Program-made: the position numbers and the translations under genes
The notes under the pieces: generated by a model
What the model saw: the letters and a program-made list of their open reading frames with translations, nothing else
What the model was told of the DNA's origin: nothing
Database searches by the model: none
Source: Blasia pusilla
Taxonomy: Eukaryota; Marchantiophyta; Marchantiopsida; Blasiales
Length of the DNA: 64,000 nt
Assembly (NCBI GenBank): GCA_050084515.1
Contig: CM114273.1
Span: forward strand, 19,654,001 to 19,718,000
Reading direction: 5' to 3'
Shown: piece by piece, positions 44,028 to 55,317 of the stretch
Layout of the letters: the number at the start of each line of letters is the position of its first letter
Numbering within the stretch: the first letter of the stretch is position 1

Positions 44028-44035
44028 TATAAATA
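44028..44035 (+). promoter_or_regulatory. TATA box of E2 ParB/methyltransferase gene
   Basis: TATAAATA, 273 bp before the start at 44,301, preceded by CCCAACGGTCAGCCCAACGG and followed by GAAATCGCTCATTTCCGG. Confidence 0.75.
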
Positions 44036-45514
44036 GGGGAGAAATCGCTCATTTCCGGTTTCTCATTTCACGATCTCCATCGCTCTCCCGCGCAGCAGCT
44101 GATCAGATACCAAGGGGCGCTTCACACGGCGACTCATCGCGAGACGATACGAGACGATTCGAGCAAACGATCGCAAGACGGTTCGACCAAACGATCGCGA
44201 GATGATTGAAGCTACCCATCAAGGCGACTCATCTCGACATCAGCAAGGCAACTGATCAAGCGATTCATTGTGGATATAGGTGGAGGCATTTCTAGGAAAA
44301 ATGATGAGGAAAAAATCTCAAGCAAACAAGTCTGGGAGCTTCACTCCCAAGTCCATGAGGACTCCTGCGTCACCATCTCCAGGGCCTCGTTCGGCCAATG
44401 AGATAAGGCAGCAAGAAATCAAGGAGCGGGAAAGGGAAGCGGAGATGCACAACCAGGAGCTTCTTGCAAAACGTGTACAAGAGGGGCTCCATAAACAGAA
44501 CTCAGAGACTGAGATGTCGCAGGCCTTGAAGAAAAGCGTCGTCGACGAAAAGCGAGAAAAGAAGCGTCTGGATGCGTCGATGAGGAGAGCAAAATTGGCT
44601 AAAGCGAGGAGGGAAAAAGCAATAGCCATTGAAGACAGCCTTGCCTGTCCAACCGAAAGTGTTGAGATGCAGGAAATGTCCCCGATGAAGTCCGGGGACA
44701 CAATCAATATAGCGGAAACAGCCGAAGTTCAAATCACGGACGATGAGGTCATGAGGACCGCTAGCGTGGAGATGGTAGACATTGCTGAAGAAGCAGGAGA
44801 ACGGTCATCCTCGTCTCTAAGCCCGGAGGAAGAATTCGACCTCTATCGGATCGACGAGTTTCCAGTGGACTTTCCAGCTGCTATCTCAGAGCAGTTGGCT
44901 CGTCAAGAAACCGACCCAATCTTCGAGCGGGTAAGAGAGGATATGTGTTTTTTGAATTATGTGAAGGCCCATCTTGCAATTCATTGGCAATTCAGTGTAG
45001 CTTACTGGTCTTGTCCCGGTTGTGACAGGTGGTAAAGCAGATGGCACTGATGGAGGGCCACAACGCCCCGAGAATTCCACTCTGCCAATTGCGGACAATG
45101 GAGTACGTCCGCGGAATTCAGTCTGAACGAGGATATTGCGAAGCTCAAACAATCGGCGGCGACAGCATCCTACGTCGACAGCTTCCCTCTGTTCTATGTT
45201 CAGCCTTACGATGACCATGGAATCCAAGCGCTGGTTACAGAGTAGGACTTGGAAAAGCTCGACACATTCTGGAGGATGAGAGATCAGGAATTCAGAAGGC
45301 AAGTAGAGGGGACGGAATTCAGCTGGATGAGGAATCTGCATTTCTTCATCTGGGATGGAAATCACAAGTTCATGGCGTGGACAAAGTTTGCAGAGCCCAA
45401 ACTCCTTGGAGGCACATTTTTTCGTGAAGGCAGTGGTGCTTCATCCATACCCTCATCACATGGCAACGGTGGAGATGGCCATGCATGCCATGAACATGTA
45501 AGTTTCTTCTTGCT

Positions 45515-46250
45515 GCAAACCGTCGGACTCCAACAAGTTGTTTGAGTCGCCACTATTTTTGGGATGTTTTTGGCCAAACGCAACTCGTCGGACTCCGACG
45601 AGTTGCTCGATTGATCAATGGGTTAGGATGTTTTCGGCCGAAAGCAACTCGTCAGGGTCTAACGAGTTGTTCGACTAACCACAGGTTTAGTATATTATTG
45701 GCCCAAAGCAACTCGTCGGAGTCCGACAAGTTCTTTGGATGTATTTTGAAGAAAGCAACTCGTCGGAGTCCGACGAGTTGCTCGACTTGCCGCATTTTTT
45801 GGATGTTTTTTGAAGAAAGCAACTCGTCGAACTCTGACGAGTTGTCCGACTGACCACAGGTTTAGTATGTTTTTCGCCCAAAGCAACTCGTCGGAGTCTG
45901 ACGAGTTGCTCGACTTGAAGCTATTTTTGGAGGTTTTTTGATGTTTTTGGCCGAAAGCAACTCGTCGTAGTCCGACAGGTTGCATTCGGAAGTTGGAAGC
46001 TACATTTTTTTGCGTCAAATTGTAGCTTTCATTGAAATTGCGCAACCTGTCGGACTCGGACGGGTTGATATGTTCACTTTTGATACGGAGTATCTGACAA
46101 CCCGTTGGAGTCCGACGGGTTGAAACCAGGCAATCACAAATCTGAATTCAATCCGTCGGACTCCGAGGGGTTGCATAATTTAGCTCGTTGCTAGAATCCG
46201 ACCTTGAGCTGTCGGAGTCCGACGGGTTGCAGGAACCCATGTACGTTACA
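45515..46250. repeat. Palindrome array in E2 intron 2, CAACTC/GAGTTG type
   Basis: Seven or eight units at about 60-70-bp spacing. Most arms read GCAACTCGTCGG and CCGACGAGTTGC, i.e. both arms carry the paired C/G to T/A change relative to the intergenic arrays. Spacers share GATGTTTTT(T/G)G and AAAGCAACTCG words. The last few copies revert to the CCC/GGG type. Confidence 0.93.
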
Positions 46251-48352
46251 AAATTTCTTATATTGAGTTTGGATGTGCAGGATTGTATCGGAGGGGAATG
46301 TCACCCACCACTGGATCCAAGATTACGATCGGGTGAAGAAAGTGCTCACAACGCACCCCGCAGAGTACAAGGGGTTCTTGGGCGACGCCTTGGTACATCA
46401 GATGTTGGCAAAGGGTGCACAAATCAAAAAGAAGACTTGGGCAAATAAGTTCATTTCCCAAGATGCAGCCGTCACAATCCTTTGCTGGTCGAAGATAAAG
46501 GCCGCAAAGAAGAGCACTGCATTGGAGCTGGAGCGGATGGGAGAAAGTATCTGTGTTTGAGCGTGCAAAATTCATCCAAGCTGCAGTATCTATAGCTACA
46601 AAGTTCACGACAAGCAAGATGCAACGCTACATCGCCATTCTCAACCCTGAACTTGGTCTAGAGTTTTACAAGGAGCTGAAGGTGATAATCAAGCGCCAGC
46701 AGAAAAGGGATGAAGATCCGCAAGGTTGGATTGGGGAGAAAGTGTCTCTTGATCGCGTGCATCGATTTGCCTTGTCTAGAATAAGCAAATTTAGGAGAAT
46801 CCAACTGATGAAAATCAGTCTCGAGGGCACAGAGGCACAAAAGAGGGCGGCACACCATCCTCTGGGTGTCTTTGATCCAATGATCTTCCACTGGCTCCGC
46901 GAATGGTCGTTCTAGGACGCGTTGCGGCTTATCAGGAAGTCCATGTTGGACGGTCTTCAAGCGGAGCTGAAAAGAATAGAGCCCATTCCGAAGGAAGCAA
47001 ACATGGAGAGTGCTGTAGATTTCGAACTTTGGCTCGACGACATCTGGGACAAGCCCATAAAAAACCAAGGTTTCAAGATGATGTTCAAGGATTGCGTCCT
47101 CCTTCAGGCAGACCTTGACAAAGAAATCGAGGGGAAAAAAAGGGATCTCGCAAAGAAGAAGCGAGATCTTCAGGAGCAGGCGGTCGATGCAGTTTGACTA
47201 AGAGCTGCCCAACGTATGGTGTTCAAGTACCTCGTCCATTGTAAGAATGCAGGTAACTGGGGAAAAATATTGGCAGCCTGCAAATTGTGGGCTTCTCCAC
47301 CTGATGGAGAGACATTCTCCATGTACGACACGGAGATGGCTCAGCGCATGTCCGATTGGGAGGTGGAGAATTGCCCGATTTGGCTGGACTTCAACGACCT
47401 TGAGGACATTATCAAGAAAGATTTACGCGTGCTTTATGATGCAGTGGCCGCAGGACGGGACGACATCCCCAATTTTGTGCAGCCTGAAGACTTTTTCGAA
47501 GGAGATGTGGAAGAGCAAGCCCTCGAGACAGCGGAGTTGGCTTCCAAGGTCCACACAGCCAAAGACAAATCTACAGCAGGTCTCAAAGGCAAGGCGAGGG
47601 GAGCAAAGAATTCCGAGGCCGAGTCTTCCCAAAGAGAGGCTGAAGATTCAAGGCCAGAGCCGGAATTGTCCGGGCGAACGGGGAGAGAGGGTCGGACCAG
47701 GTCCTCCGCGAAAAAAACCCCACTAGAGTCTGAGGTCATAGAGACCGCAACAAGCCGACCGCAAACTCGGGAGAAGCGGAAGCGAGAGGCGCCAGGGTTG
47801 TCCCAAGGACAATACAGTCCATCATCCTTGGGAAGACATAGAGAAACAACGACCCGGACAAGCGTCCTCCTGCAATTCACAAATTTATTGGATGAGCTGA
47901 AAAGTTTCAGTTCTCAAGCGTCGACACCCACCATTGATAAATTGACAACGCTGGGACGGAAGCTTCAAAGAAACGGGCACGCTTCCTGGACGGTCAATGG
48001 AGTGGTTGAAGAAGTGGCGGTGGATCTATTGATCGCTGATTTGCCCTCGGGGTTGCGATTGTGGGACGAGAATCCGTCGGACGGGATCCCAGACTGGAAT
48101 GTTCCCCTTTCTTATGACCAGATCGCGCTCCTATTTTCCTTTGCAGACGCTTATCTGAGTGATAGGGGATGCTTCTTAGTTTTGATTGGAGGGAGCGAGG
48201 ACGAGATTTTCAACCTCTAGTGCATCAAGAGGTCGCTGAAGTGGAGGACGGCGCAATCGTGGATCATCAAGAACGAGTACCCACTCTGATCCGCGACGAG
48301 TCAAATTCGGGTAAGGCTCTATTCATGTCTCCAGATTGTATTGCTCCGACGT

Positions 48353-48656
48353 GTTGTTTTTGTCCGTGCACAACCCGTCAAAAGGCGACAGGTTGTTGGA
48401 TTAGAGCAGCCTATGCTTGGTTGAGAGCAACCCGTCGCTTTCCGATGGGTTGCATCTTTCTTGGAAACACAGGGGAAACGCATTACCACCTGCAACCCGT
48501 CAGAACTCGACGGGTTGCAGGTGCTTACGCTTTTTCCCTGTGTTTCCGGAAAGCTACAACCCATCGGAAAGCGACGGGTTGCTCTCAGCCAACCATGGGC
48601 TGCTCTAAGCTAGCAACCCGTCGCCTTCCGACGGGTTGGTCATGGACAAAAACAAC
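48353..48656. repeat. ~300-bp inverted repeat filling E2 intron 3
   Basis: GTTGTTTTTGTCC at the left end matches GGACAAAAACAAC at the right. The arms align along their length and each contains two family palindromes; a fifth palindrome (GCAACCCGTCAG, then CGACGGGTTGC) sits exactly at the centre near 48,505. Transcribed as an intron it would fold into one long hairpin with nested hairpins. Confidence 0.9.
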
Positions 48657-49379
48657 CCGTCGGACTCCGACAGGTTGCTCCAATGTTAGTATTATAAATA
48701 AGTTCTCTAGGGTTAAGCGAAGTTCTTTGGTGACTTGTTGCACATTATGTCACCATACTGAGAGTAGACCAGTGGCCAAGTTGCTGACATTGTTTCCAAC
48801 GTGCTTCTTTACAGATGGACCACTCCTATGTTTACTCCTTCGTTCGGCCCGAGCACAACTTCCAAGTGTTTAAGATCCAGGATCCTGTGGATCCATGCTC
48901 CGATGGATACAGCTTAGATAGTTTATACAATTCCCCCCCGGGAATTTACATGCAAGACGGTATCCCACTACTTGCAGGAAGGGAAAAGTAGCCAGCCTTG
49001 ATGCAAACGCTCATCGAGCTCTGCTCAAGGCTGGGTGACTTGGTGTTCGACTTAGTGGGCCTTTTAGGGGCGAGTATCAAAGGCGCCTCAAAGAATGGCA
49101 GGAACATTCTCTGCCTCGAGGGAAGGCAGGAACTGTTTGACCTTTGCAAGGAGGCAAAGGCAGATTACGACAGGCTAGTTGGGGCGTACAACTCTCCACC
49201 AAAGCCGAGAGCTCCGGTTCTAGACCCACCATTGGTAGTGACACCATCGTCACTTCCAACGATTCCAAAAATCGGGAGGGCAAGGCCGAAAGTAATTTTG
49301 CAAGAGCTCTCGGACAATGACGAGTGAGTTCAAAGAACTCAAGGACCCAGCTTGACTGCAGTGTTTGGAGTAGGGATTT

Positions 49380-50510
49380 ATTTGATGATGGGGCAAAAGA
49401 TTTCATAGAACAGATCAAATGTACAGTTCCGAGCTTCTTTCGGATGTATTAAAGGAGAAGATTTTTTCGAACGATGGTGGTGTTTCTAAAAGTTTGCTGA
49501 ATATCTTTTATGTCTTTTCGAATATGATCGTCTATATACTCCGCGGACTTCTATTTTGCAACCCGTCGGATTTCCACGGCTTGCATCTTTTCACCTTTTG
49601 ACAACTGCACCTTTTTAACCACTTCCAGGAAACCTGTCGGATTCCGACAAGTTGCCTGATCGGACTCTTTCCCTGTTGGTCCAACTTAAGAGGCAGTCTG
49701 GGGGGCTTCTTCACTTTGGCACCTTCCCCTAGTTTCGTCAAACAAGGCGTAGGCTTCTTTTCTTCTCTCAGACGTGTTGGATTCCTACTACCTGTGGGAT
49801 TGCCATCATGGTATTACCAAGGACGAAGCACATATTGATACTGGATGGATGTCACATTGCAGAGCGTACAAGATCTACTGCCGAGGAAGGCGGTGGGACT
49901 CAAATCAGGTTACATGGGACCGTTATGGTGTACCTAGGGGGGGGGCCAAGGCTCTCAAATTCGCCAACATTTTTGATCCCTGTCTACAATCGGCCAGAGG
50001 AGCCACTTGTATCCCAAGACATTCCTTTTGTACAAGAACCTAGGAGAGTTAGGAGTAAATTTGTAGATGAGGAGGCTGAAGAAATCATAGACTAGGTCAA
50101 ATGTACATTTCCGAGGTTCCTTCGGAGGTAATAAAGGACGAGATTTTTTCAACCGATAATGGTGTTTGTAAAAGTTTGGTGGAAAATTTTTTTGGCCTTG
50201 TGGATTGTGTTCTTTTAGCTACTCAGAATTACAATTTTGCAACCCGTATGATTCCGATGGGTTGCAACTTTAAGCTTTTTGCCCACTGCAACTTTTTAAC
50301 CATTTCCAGGCAAGTTGTCGGATTTTGACAGGTTGGCAGCTTGAGTGATCGGACTCTTTCCTTGTGAGACCAACTTCTGACGCATTGTGGCGGGCTTCTT
50401 AACTTTTGGCTCGTTCCCCTACATTCATCAAACCAGTTGTAGGCTTCTTTTCTTGTCTAAGATGTGCAGGATTCCTACTACCAGTCGGATTGCCATTTTG
50501 GATTCCCAAC
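49380..50510 (+). repeat. ~690-bp diverged tandem duplication in E2 terminal region
   Basis: Two segments starting near 49,405 and 50,092 share AAATGTACA.TTCCGAG, GATTTTTTCGA/AACCGA, GGTGTTT.TAAAAGTTTG, a palindrome, CTGATCGGACTCTTTCC, GGCGGGCTTCTT, TTCGTTCCCCTA and GGATTCCTACTACC. E1 shows the same doubling in the inverse orientation (about 3,840-5,050), so the duplication is ancestral to both copies. Confidence 0.8.
49808..50095 (+). pseudogene. E2 block E ORF (95 codons)
   Basis: Open from about 49,808 to a stop at 50,095: HILILDGCHIAERTRSTAEE, GGGTQIRLHGTVMVYLGGG, IPVYNRPEEPLVSQDIP and an acidic VDEEAEEIID end. Conserved in E1. The GGG-rich run and the acidic tail are its only distinctive features. 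The initiating codon is not clear; an exon preceded by intron sequence is more likely than an independent gene. Function unknown. Confidence 0.45.
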
Positions 50511-50799
50511 CCGTTGGATTTTCGTGGGTGCAGGGTAGAAGGGAATCACTTCTCAAAATCTTTCCTTTCTTATGGTGAGCTTGCTTGCAAGGAGTGCAAG
50601 CCATCTGATTCTGATGGGTTGCAAGAGTTGCAACCTGTAAAATTCCGATGGGTTGCAAGAGTTGCAACTTGTAAAATTCCGACGGGTTGGGAGGGGTACA
50701 ACTTCTCGATTTCTCAGATTTAGAATCTGAATCAGTTCCTCTTTACTCCAGACAGCTAACAATCTTTTGGTTCAATTATCTTCTCATGTGTTCACATTT

Positions 50800-51021
50800 C
50801 AGAAAGTTGGTCTTGAGCAGATACCACTCATAACCAACAGAAAGTTGGTTCTGAGGCAATTCAGGGGAGGCCATGATGCAGGAAACAATCCCTGCAAAAA
50901 GAGAGGTTGCCATCGTACCGATGCGCATCCGGGTGGTCCTCCAACAAAAATACCCATGGGCACTGCTAATTGTAGACCGAGACAGGCAATGTTAAGAAAC
51001 TTAGGCTCACATGGAGAGTGA
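50800..51021 (+). pseudogene. E2 block F ORF (terminal exon candidate)
   Basis: After an acceptor-like CACATTTCAG the frame reads KVGLEQIPLITNRKLVLRQF, RGGHDAGNNPCKKRGCHRTD and GGPPTKIPMGTANCRPRQ, ending SHGEW and a stop at 51,019-51,021. Conserved in E1 and E7. It lies about 260 bp from the element terminus. No family recognised. Confidence 0.5.
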
Positions 51022-51194
51022 TGGAAAAATGTTTGTAGTGGTCTTATGATGTCTACTTTTTTTTCGCCCCCTGGAGAAAGGAGGTTTCTTTAGGCCCAAA
51101 TATGGACCACTACCTACTCTCTTCTAAAGATTTCATGAATTTGAAAGCAAACAAAAATTTCAAATATGTCAAAAAGTTTTGAAGAGAGGAGGCG

Positions 51195-51282
51195 GATTTG
51201 GCCCTTTTTTTTTAAGAGAGACTCTCCTCTCTTCCTCTCTTCCTCTCCTCTCTTACTCTCTCTTGCCAAAATACCAGCCCCC
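51195..51282 (-). repeat. E2 right terminus
   Basis: Read inward from 51,282: GGGGGCTGGTATTTTGGC, AAGAGAGAGTAAGAGAGG, GA-rich units and AGTCTCTCTTA. Same as the E1 left terminus with one changed terminal base. Confidence 0.85.
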
Positions 51283-54200
51283 CTTCACGCACTGTAGGTT
51301 GAAGAGCTCTACCTCACTCCCTCCAGTCAAGACCAAGAAACAGCCCCAGTCACTGAGATAAGCGTCTGCAAAGGAAAACAAGAGCGCCATATGGTCATAG
51401 GTAAGAGGGACATTCCAGTCTGGGACACTGTCGGACGGATTTTCGTCCCACAAGCGCAACCTAGAGGGCAAATCAGTGACGAGGAGCATCCACTGCCACC
51501 TCCTTGACCTTCCCATGGACCGTCTAGGGAGCGTGCCCGTTTTGTTGAAGCTTCTGTCCCAGCATTGTCAATTTGTCGATGGCGGGTGTCGAGTCGACGT
51601 TTGGGAACTGAAACTTTGCAGCTCATCCAAAGGATTCGTGCAATGAATGATGATGCTTGTCCGGGTCATTTTTTCTCTATGTCTTCCCAAGGATGATGGA
51701 GTGTATTCCACATCCCTATCTACTCCGTGGGAAGAACCAGGCGCCTCACGCTTTCGCTTCTCCTGAGTCTGCGGTCGGCTTGTGGGGGTCTCTGTAACCT
51801 CAGACTCCACTGGAGTCTTCTTGGCGGAGGACCCACTCCGGCCCTCTCGCCCCTCTTGCCCGGACGATTCCCCCTGTCGCCTTGAGGTGTCAGCTTCTTT
51901 TTTGGAAGAGTCGGCCTCGAAATTGTTCGATCCCCTCGCCTTTGCTTTCAGACCCGCTGTAGATTTGTCCTTGGAGATGACGACCTTGGACACCAACTCC
52001 GCTGTCTTGATGGCTTGCTCCTCCGCATCTCCTTTGAAAAAGTCTTAAGGCTGCACGAAATTTGGGATGTCGTCCCTACCTGCAGCCACTGCATCATACA
52101 CCAGGCATATATTTTTTTCAGTTATGTCCTCAGGGTCGTTGAAGTCCAACCAGATTGGGCAATTGTCAACCTCCCAGTCAAACATGCCTTGTGCCATCTC
52201 CATGTCGTACATGGAAAATGCCTCTCCATCAGACGGAGAAGCCAACAATTTGCAGGCTGCCGGTATTTTTTTCCAGGTACCTGCATTCTTACATTTGATG
52301 AGGTACCTGAACACCATGCGTTGGGCAGCTCTTTGTCGAGATGCATCGGCCGCTTGCTCCTGAAGATCTCGCTTCTTCTTTGCGAAATCCCTTTTCTTCG
52401 CCTCTATTTCTTCATCCACGTCTGGATGAGGGAGGATGTGATCCTTGAACATTGTCTTGAAGCGTGGGTTTTTCATGGGCTTGTCCCGGATGTCATCAAG
52501 CCAAAGTTCAAAATCTTCAGCACTCTCCAGGTTTGATTCCTCCGGAAGAGGCTCTATTTTTTTCAGCTCCACTTGGAGACCCACGAGCATGGACTTCCCA
52601 AGAAGCCGCAATGTGTCTCAGAATGACCATTCACGGAGCCAGTGGGAGATCACTGGATCAAAGACACCCAGAGGATGGTATGCCGCCCTCTTTTGGGCCT
52701 CTGTGCCCTTCAGACTGATTTTCATTAGTCGGATTCTCCTAAATTCCAAAATTCCAGACAAGGCAAATCTATGGACGCGGTCGAGAGACACTTTCTCCCC
52801 AATCCGACCATGCGGATCTTCATCCCTCTTCCGCTGGCGCTTGATTATCGCCTTCAGCTCTTTGTAGAAATCAGGGCCAAGTTCGGGGTAGAGAATGGCG
52901 ATGTAGCGCTTGATTGCAGTGTACTTTGTAGCTGCAGATACTGCAGCTTGGATGAACTAAGCACGCTTAGACGCAGACACATTCTCCCTCCAATCCAGCT
53001 CCAATCAAGCGCTCTTCTTGGCGGCCTGTATCATCGATCAGCAAAGGATTGTCACGGCTACATCCTGGGAAATAAATGTATTTGCCCAAGTCTTTTTTTT
53101 TTATTTGATCCCCCTTCGCCAACATCTCATTTACAAGAGCGTCGCCCAAGAACCCCTTGTACTCTGCCGGGTGCGTCGTTAGCACTTTCTTCACCTGGTC
53201 GCAATCCTGTATCCAGTGGTGGGTGAGGTTCCCCTCGGATATAATCTTGCACATACAAACACACAATAAGGATTTTTGCTAGCTACATGGGTTCCTGCAA
53301 CCCGTCGGACTGCGACATGTCGCTACACCTCATGGACAAATGTTAGCTAAGAGCTAAATATTGCAACCCATCAGAGTCCGACGGATTGCATTCAGATTTG
53401 TGATTGCCTGGTTACAACCCGTTGGACTTTGAGGGGTTGTCAGATGATTTGTATTCACAGAGTGGTTTCTGCGGAAAAAGTGAACATATCAACCCGTCGG
53501 ACTCCGACAGGTCGCACAATTTCAAGTAAAGCTGCAATTTGACGCCAAAAATCAAGCTCCCCTACTCCGATCATCTACCCGTGGCGCGAATGCAACCCGT
53601 CGGAGGCCAACGAGTTGCTTTCGGCCAAAAACATCCTAAGGACAGCGGCCAGTCAAGCAACTCGTCGGACTCCAACGAGTTGTTTTCGGCCAAAAACATG
53701 CTAAACATAGCAGCAAGTCAAGCACCTCGTCGGACTCCGACGAGTTGCTTTTGGCCAAAAAAATCCTAAAAATAGCGGCCAATCAAGCAACTCTTCGTAG
53801 TCCGACGAGTTGCTTTTGGCAAAAAGCATCTTAAAGACAGCGGCCAGTCAAGCACCTCGTCGGACTCCGACGAGTTGCTTTTGGCCAAAAAAATCCTAAA
53901 AATAGCGGCCAATCAAGCCACTTGTCGTAGTCCGACGAGTTGCTTTTGGAAAAAACATCTTAAAGACAGCGGCCATTCAAGCAACTCGTCGGACCCAGAC
54001 AAGTTTCTTTCGGCCAAAAACATCCTAAAAATAGTGGCCAGTCAAGCAACTCGTCGGAGTCCGACGAGTTGCTTTCGGCAAAAAATAGCAATAGAAAAAA
54101 AAAGGAAGAGGAAACTTACGTGTTCATGGCATGCATGACCATTTCCACCGTCGCCATGTGATGAGGGTATGGATTCAGCACGACTGCCTTCATGCAAAAA

Positions 54201-55317
54201 TGCGCCTCCAATGAATTTTGGCGCTCCTTTGCAAACTGGGTCCACGCCATGAACCTATGGTTTCCATCCTAGATGAAGAAATAGAGGTTCCGCATCCAGC
54301 TGAATTCCGTCCCCTCAATAGCTCTTCCGAATTCCTAATCTCTCATCCTCCAGAATGTGTTGAGTGCTTCCAAGTCCTCCTCCGTCACCAGCGCTTGGGT
54401 TCCATGTTGATCGTAAGGCTGAACATAGAACGGAGGGAAGCTTTCGACGTAGGATATTGTCGCTGCCGACTATTTCAGCTTCGCAATATCCTCGTCAGAC
54501 TGAATTTCGTGGACGCACTCCTTCGCCCGCAATCGGCAAAGTGGAATTCTCGGGGCGTTCTGGCCCTCCATCAGTGCTATCTGCTTTACAACTTGTCACA
54601 ACGCGGACAAAGTCAATAAACTACAGTGAATTGCCAATGAATTGCAACATGGGCGTTCACATAACTCAAAAATCAAAGATCGTTTCTTACCCGCTCAAAG
54701 ATTGGGTCGGTGTCTTGGCCCGCCAACTGCTCTGGGACAACAGCTGGCAAGTCCACTGGAAACTCGTCGATCCGATAGAGGTCGGTTTCTTCCGCCGGGC
54801 TCAAAGACAAGTAAGACTGCTCTCCTGCTTCTTCAGAGATGTCCACCATCTCCACGCTGGCGGTCCTCATGACCTCATCATTCGTCACTTGAACTTCGGC
54901 CATTTCCTCAGCCGATTTAATATTGATTGTGTCCCCGAACTTCATCGGGGACTTTTCCTGCATCTCAACACTTTCGGTTGGACGGGCTGGGCTTTCTTCA
55001 ATGGCAATCGCTTTTTCCCTTCGAGCTTTTGCCAATTTTGCTCTCTTCACCGACGCGTCTAGACGCTTTTCCTCGGCGATCCTTTTCTTCAAGGCCTGCG
55101 ACGACTCAACCTCTGCCATCTATTTTTTGAGCGCCTCCTTAACACAATTTGCAAGAAGCTCCTGCCTGTGCATATCCGCTTCCCTTTCCCGCTCCTCGAT
55201 CTCTTGCTGCCTTATCTCATTGGCCGAACGAGGGCCTGGAGATGGTGACGTAGGAGTCCTCATGGACTTGGCAGTGAAGCTCCCAACCTTGCTTGCTAAA
55301 GATTTTTTCCTCGTCAT
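51283..55317 (-). pseudogene. E3 ParB-domain / methyltransferase-like gene, truncated
   Basis: Exon A 54,691-55,317 (MTRKKSLASK..., TAG after KEALKK); intron 1 has GTAAGA donor and an AAG acceptor in place of CAG. Exon B about 54,120-54,591 retains the ParB-like region but with stops, and ends AACAC|GTAAGT. Intron 2 holds an array. Exon C starts near 53,246 and proceeds through TTHPAEYKGFLGDALVNEML, the linker (frames 52,611-52,045 and 51,996-51,568) and the motif-IV region LLVTDLPSRLRLWDENPSD, ending at LQCVK where E2's terminus begins. Exon D is missing. The 52,045-52,611 frame is a 188-codon uninterrupted stretch, the longest preserved piece of the central region. It supports the exon C reading derived from E2. 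Confidence 0.72.
53285..54090. repeat. Palindrome array in E3 intron 2, CAACTC/GAGTTG type
   Basis: About eight regular units from 53,590 to 54,080, spacing ~60-66 bp, with arms AACTCGTCGG and CCGACGAGTTG, and a spacer GCTTTTGGCCAAAAAAATCC, TAAAAATAGCGGCCA. The 53,285-53,520 part has irregular CCC/GGG-type copies. Confidence 0.93.

Larger units (their letters stand above)
44301..49327 (+). pseudogene. E2 ParB-domain / N6-N4 methyltransferase-like gene
   Basis: Exon A 44,301-44,930 (210 codons, same length as E1) is basic, then Glu/Lys/Arg-rich helical, then acidic. Intron 1 is 98 bp. Exon B 45,029-45,497 has the ParB-like core: RIPL, later LHFFIWDGNHKFMAWTKFAE, with GNH[R/K] at the place of the ParB G-E/N-H-R motif. 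Intron 2 (45,498-46,280) is the palindrome array. Exon C 46,281-48,310 includes HHWIQDYDRVKKVLTTHP, a charged linker and the motif-IV region ADLPSG at 48,035-48,052. Intron 3 (48,311-48,814) is the long hairpin. Exon D 48,815-49,327 starts MDHSYVYSF and has PALMQTLIELCSRLGD and LVFDLVGLLGAS (motif I region, 49,034-49,075), then GRNILCLEG. Bacterial ParB-methylase fusions share this order. Defects: frameshifts near 45,130 and 46,545; stops near 45,243, 46,914, 47,197, 48,219 and 48,989. Confidence 0.78.
42818..51282 (+). mobile_element. E2: composite transposon, left end lost to gypsy-1
   Basis: Retains about 117 bp of the MULE exon 1 (minus), the intergenic palindrome array, the complete ParB/methyltransferase-like gene (plus), blocks E and F, and the terminus TCTTGCCAAAATACC plus AGCCCCC. 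It is the best-preserved copy of the second gene. Its right end abuts the interior of E3; CTTCACGCA follows it, the expected position of a 9-bp duplication. Confidence 0.85.

Noticed and set aside
53590-54090. CRISPR-like array of ~26-bp repeats with ~40-bp spacers
   Set aside because: The spacers are homologous to one another, the repeat is a full palindrome, and the array lies inside an intron of a plant transposon. It is a tandem repeat with a palindromic core.
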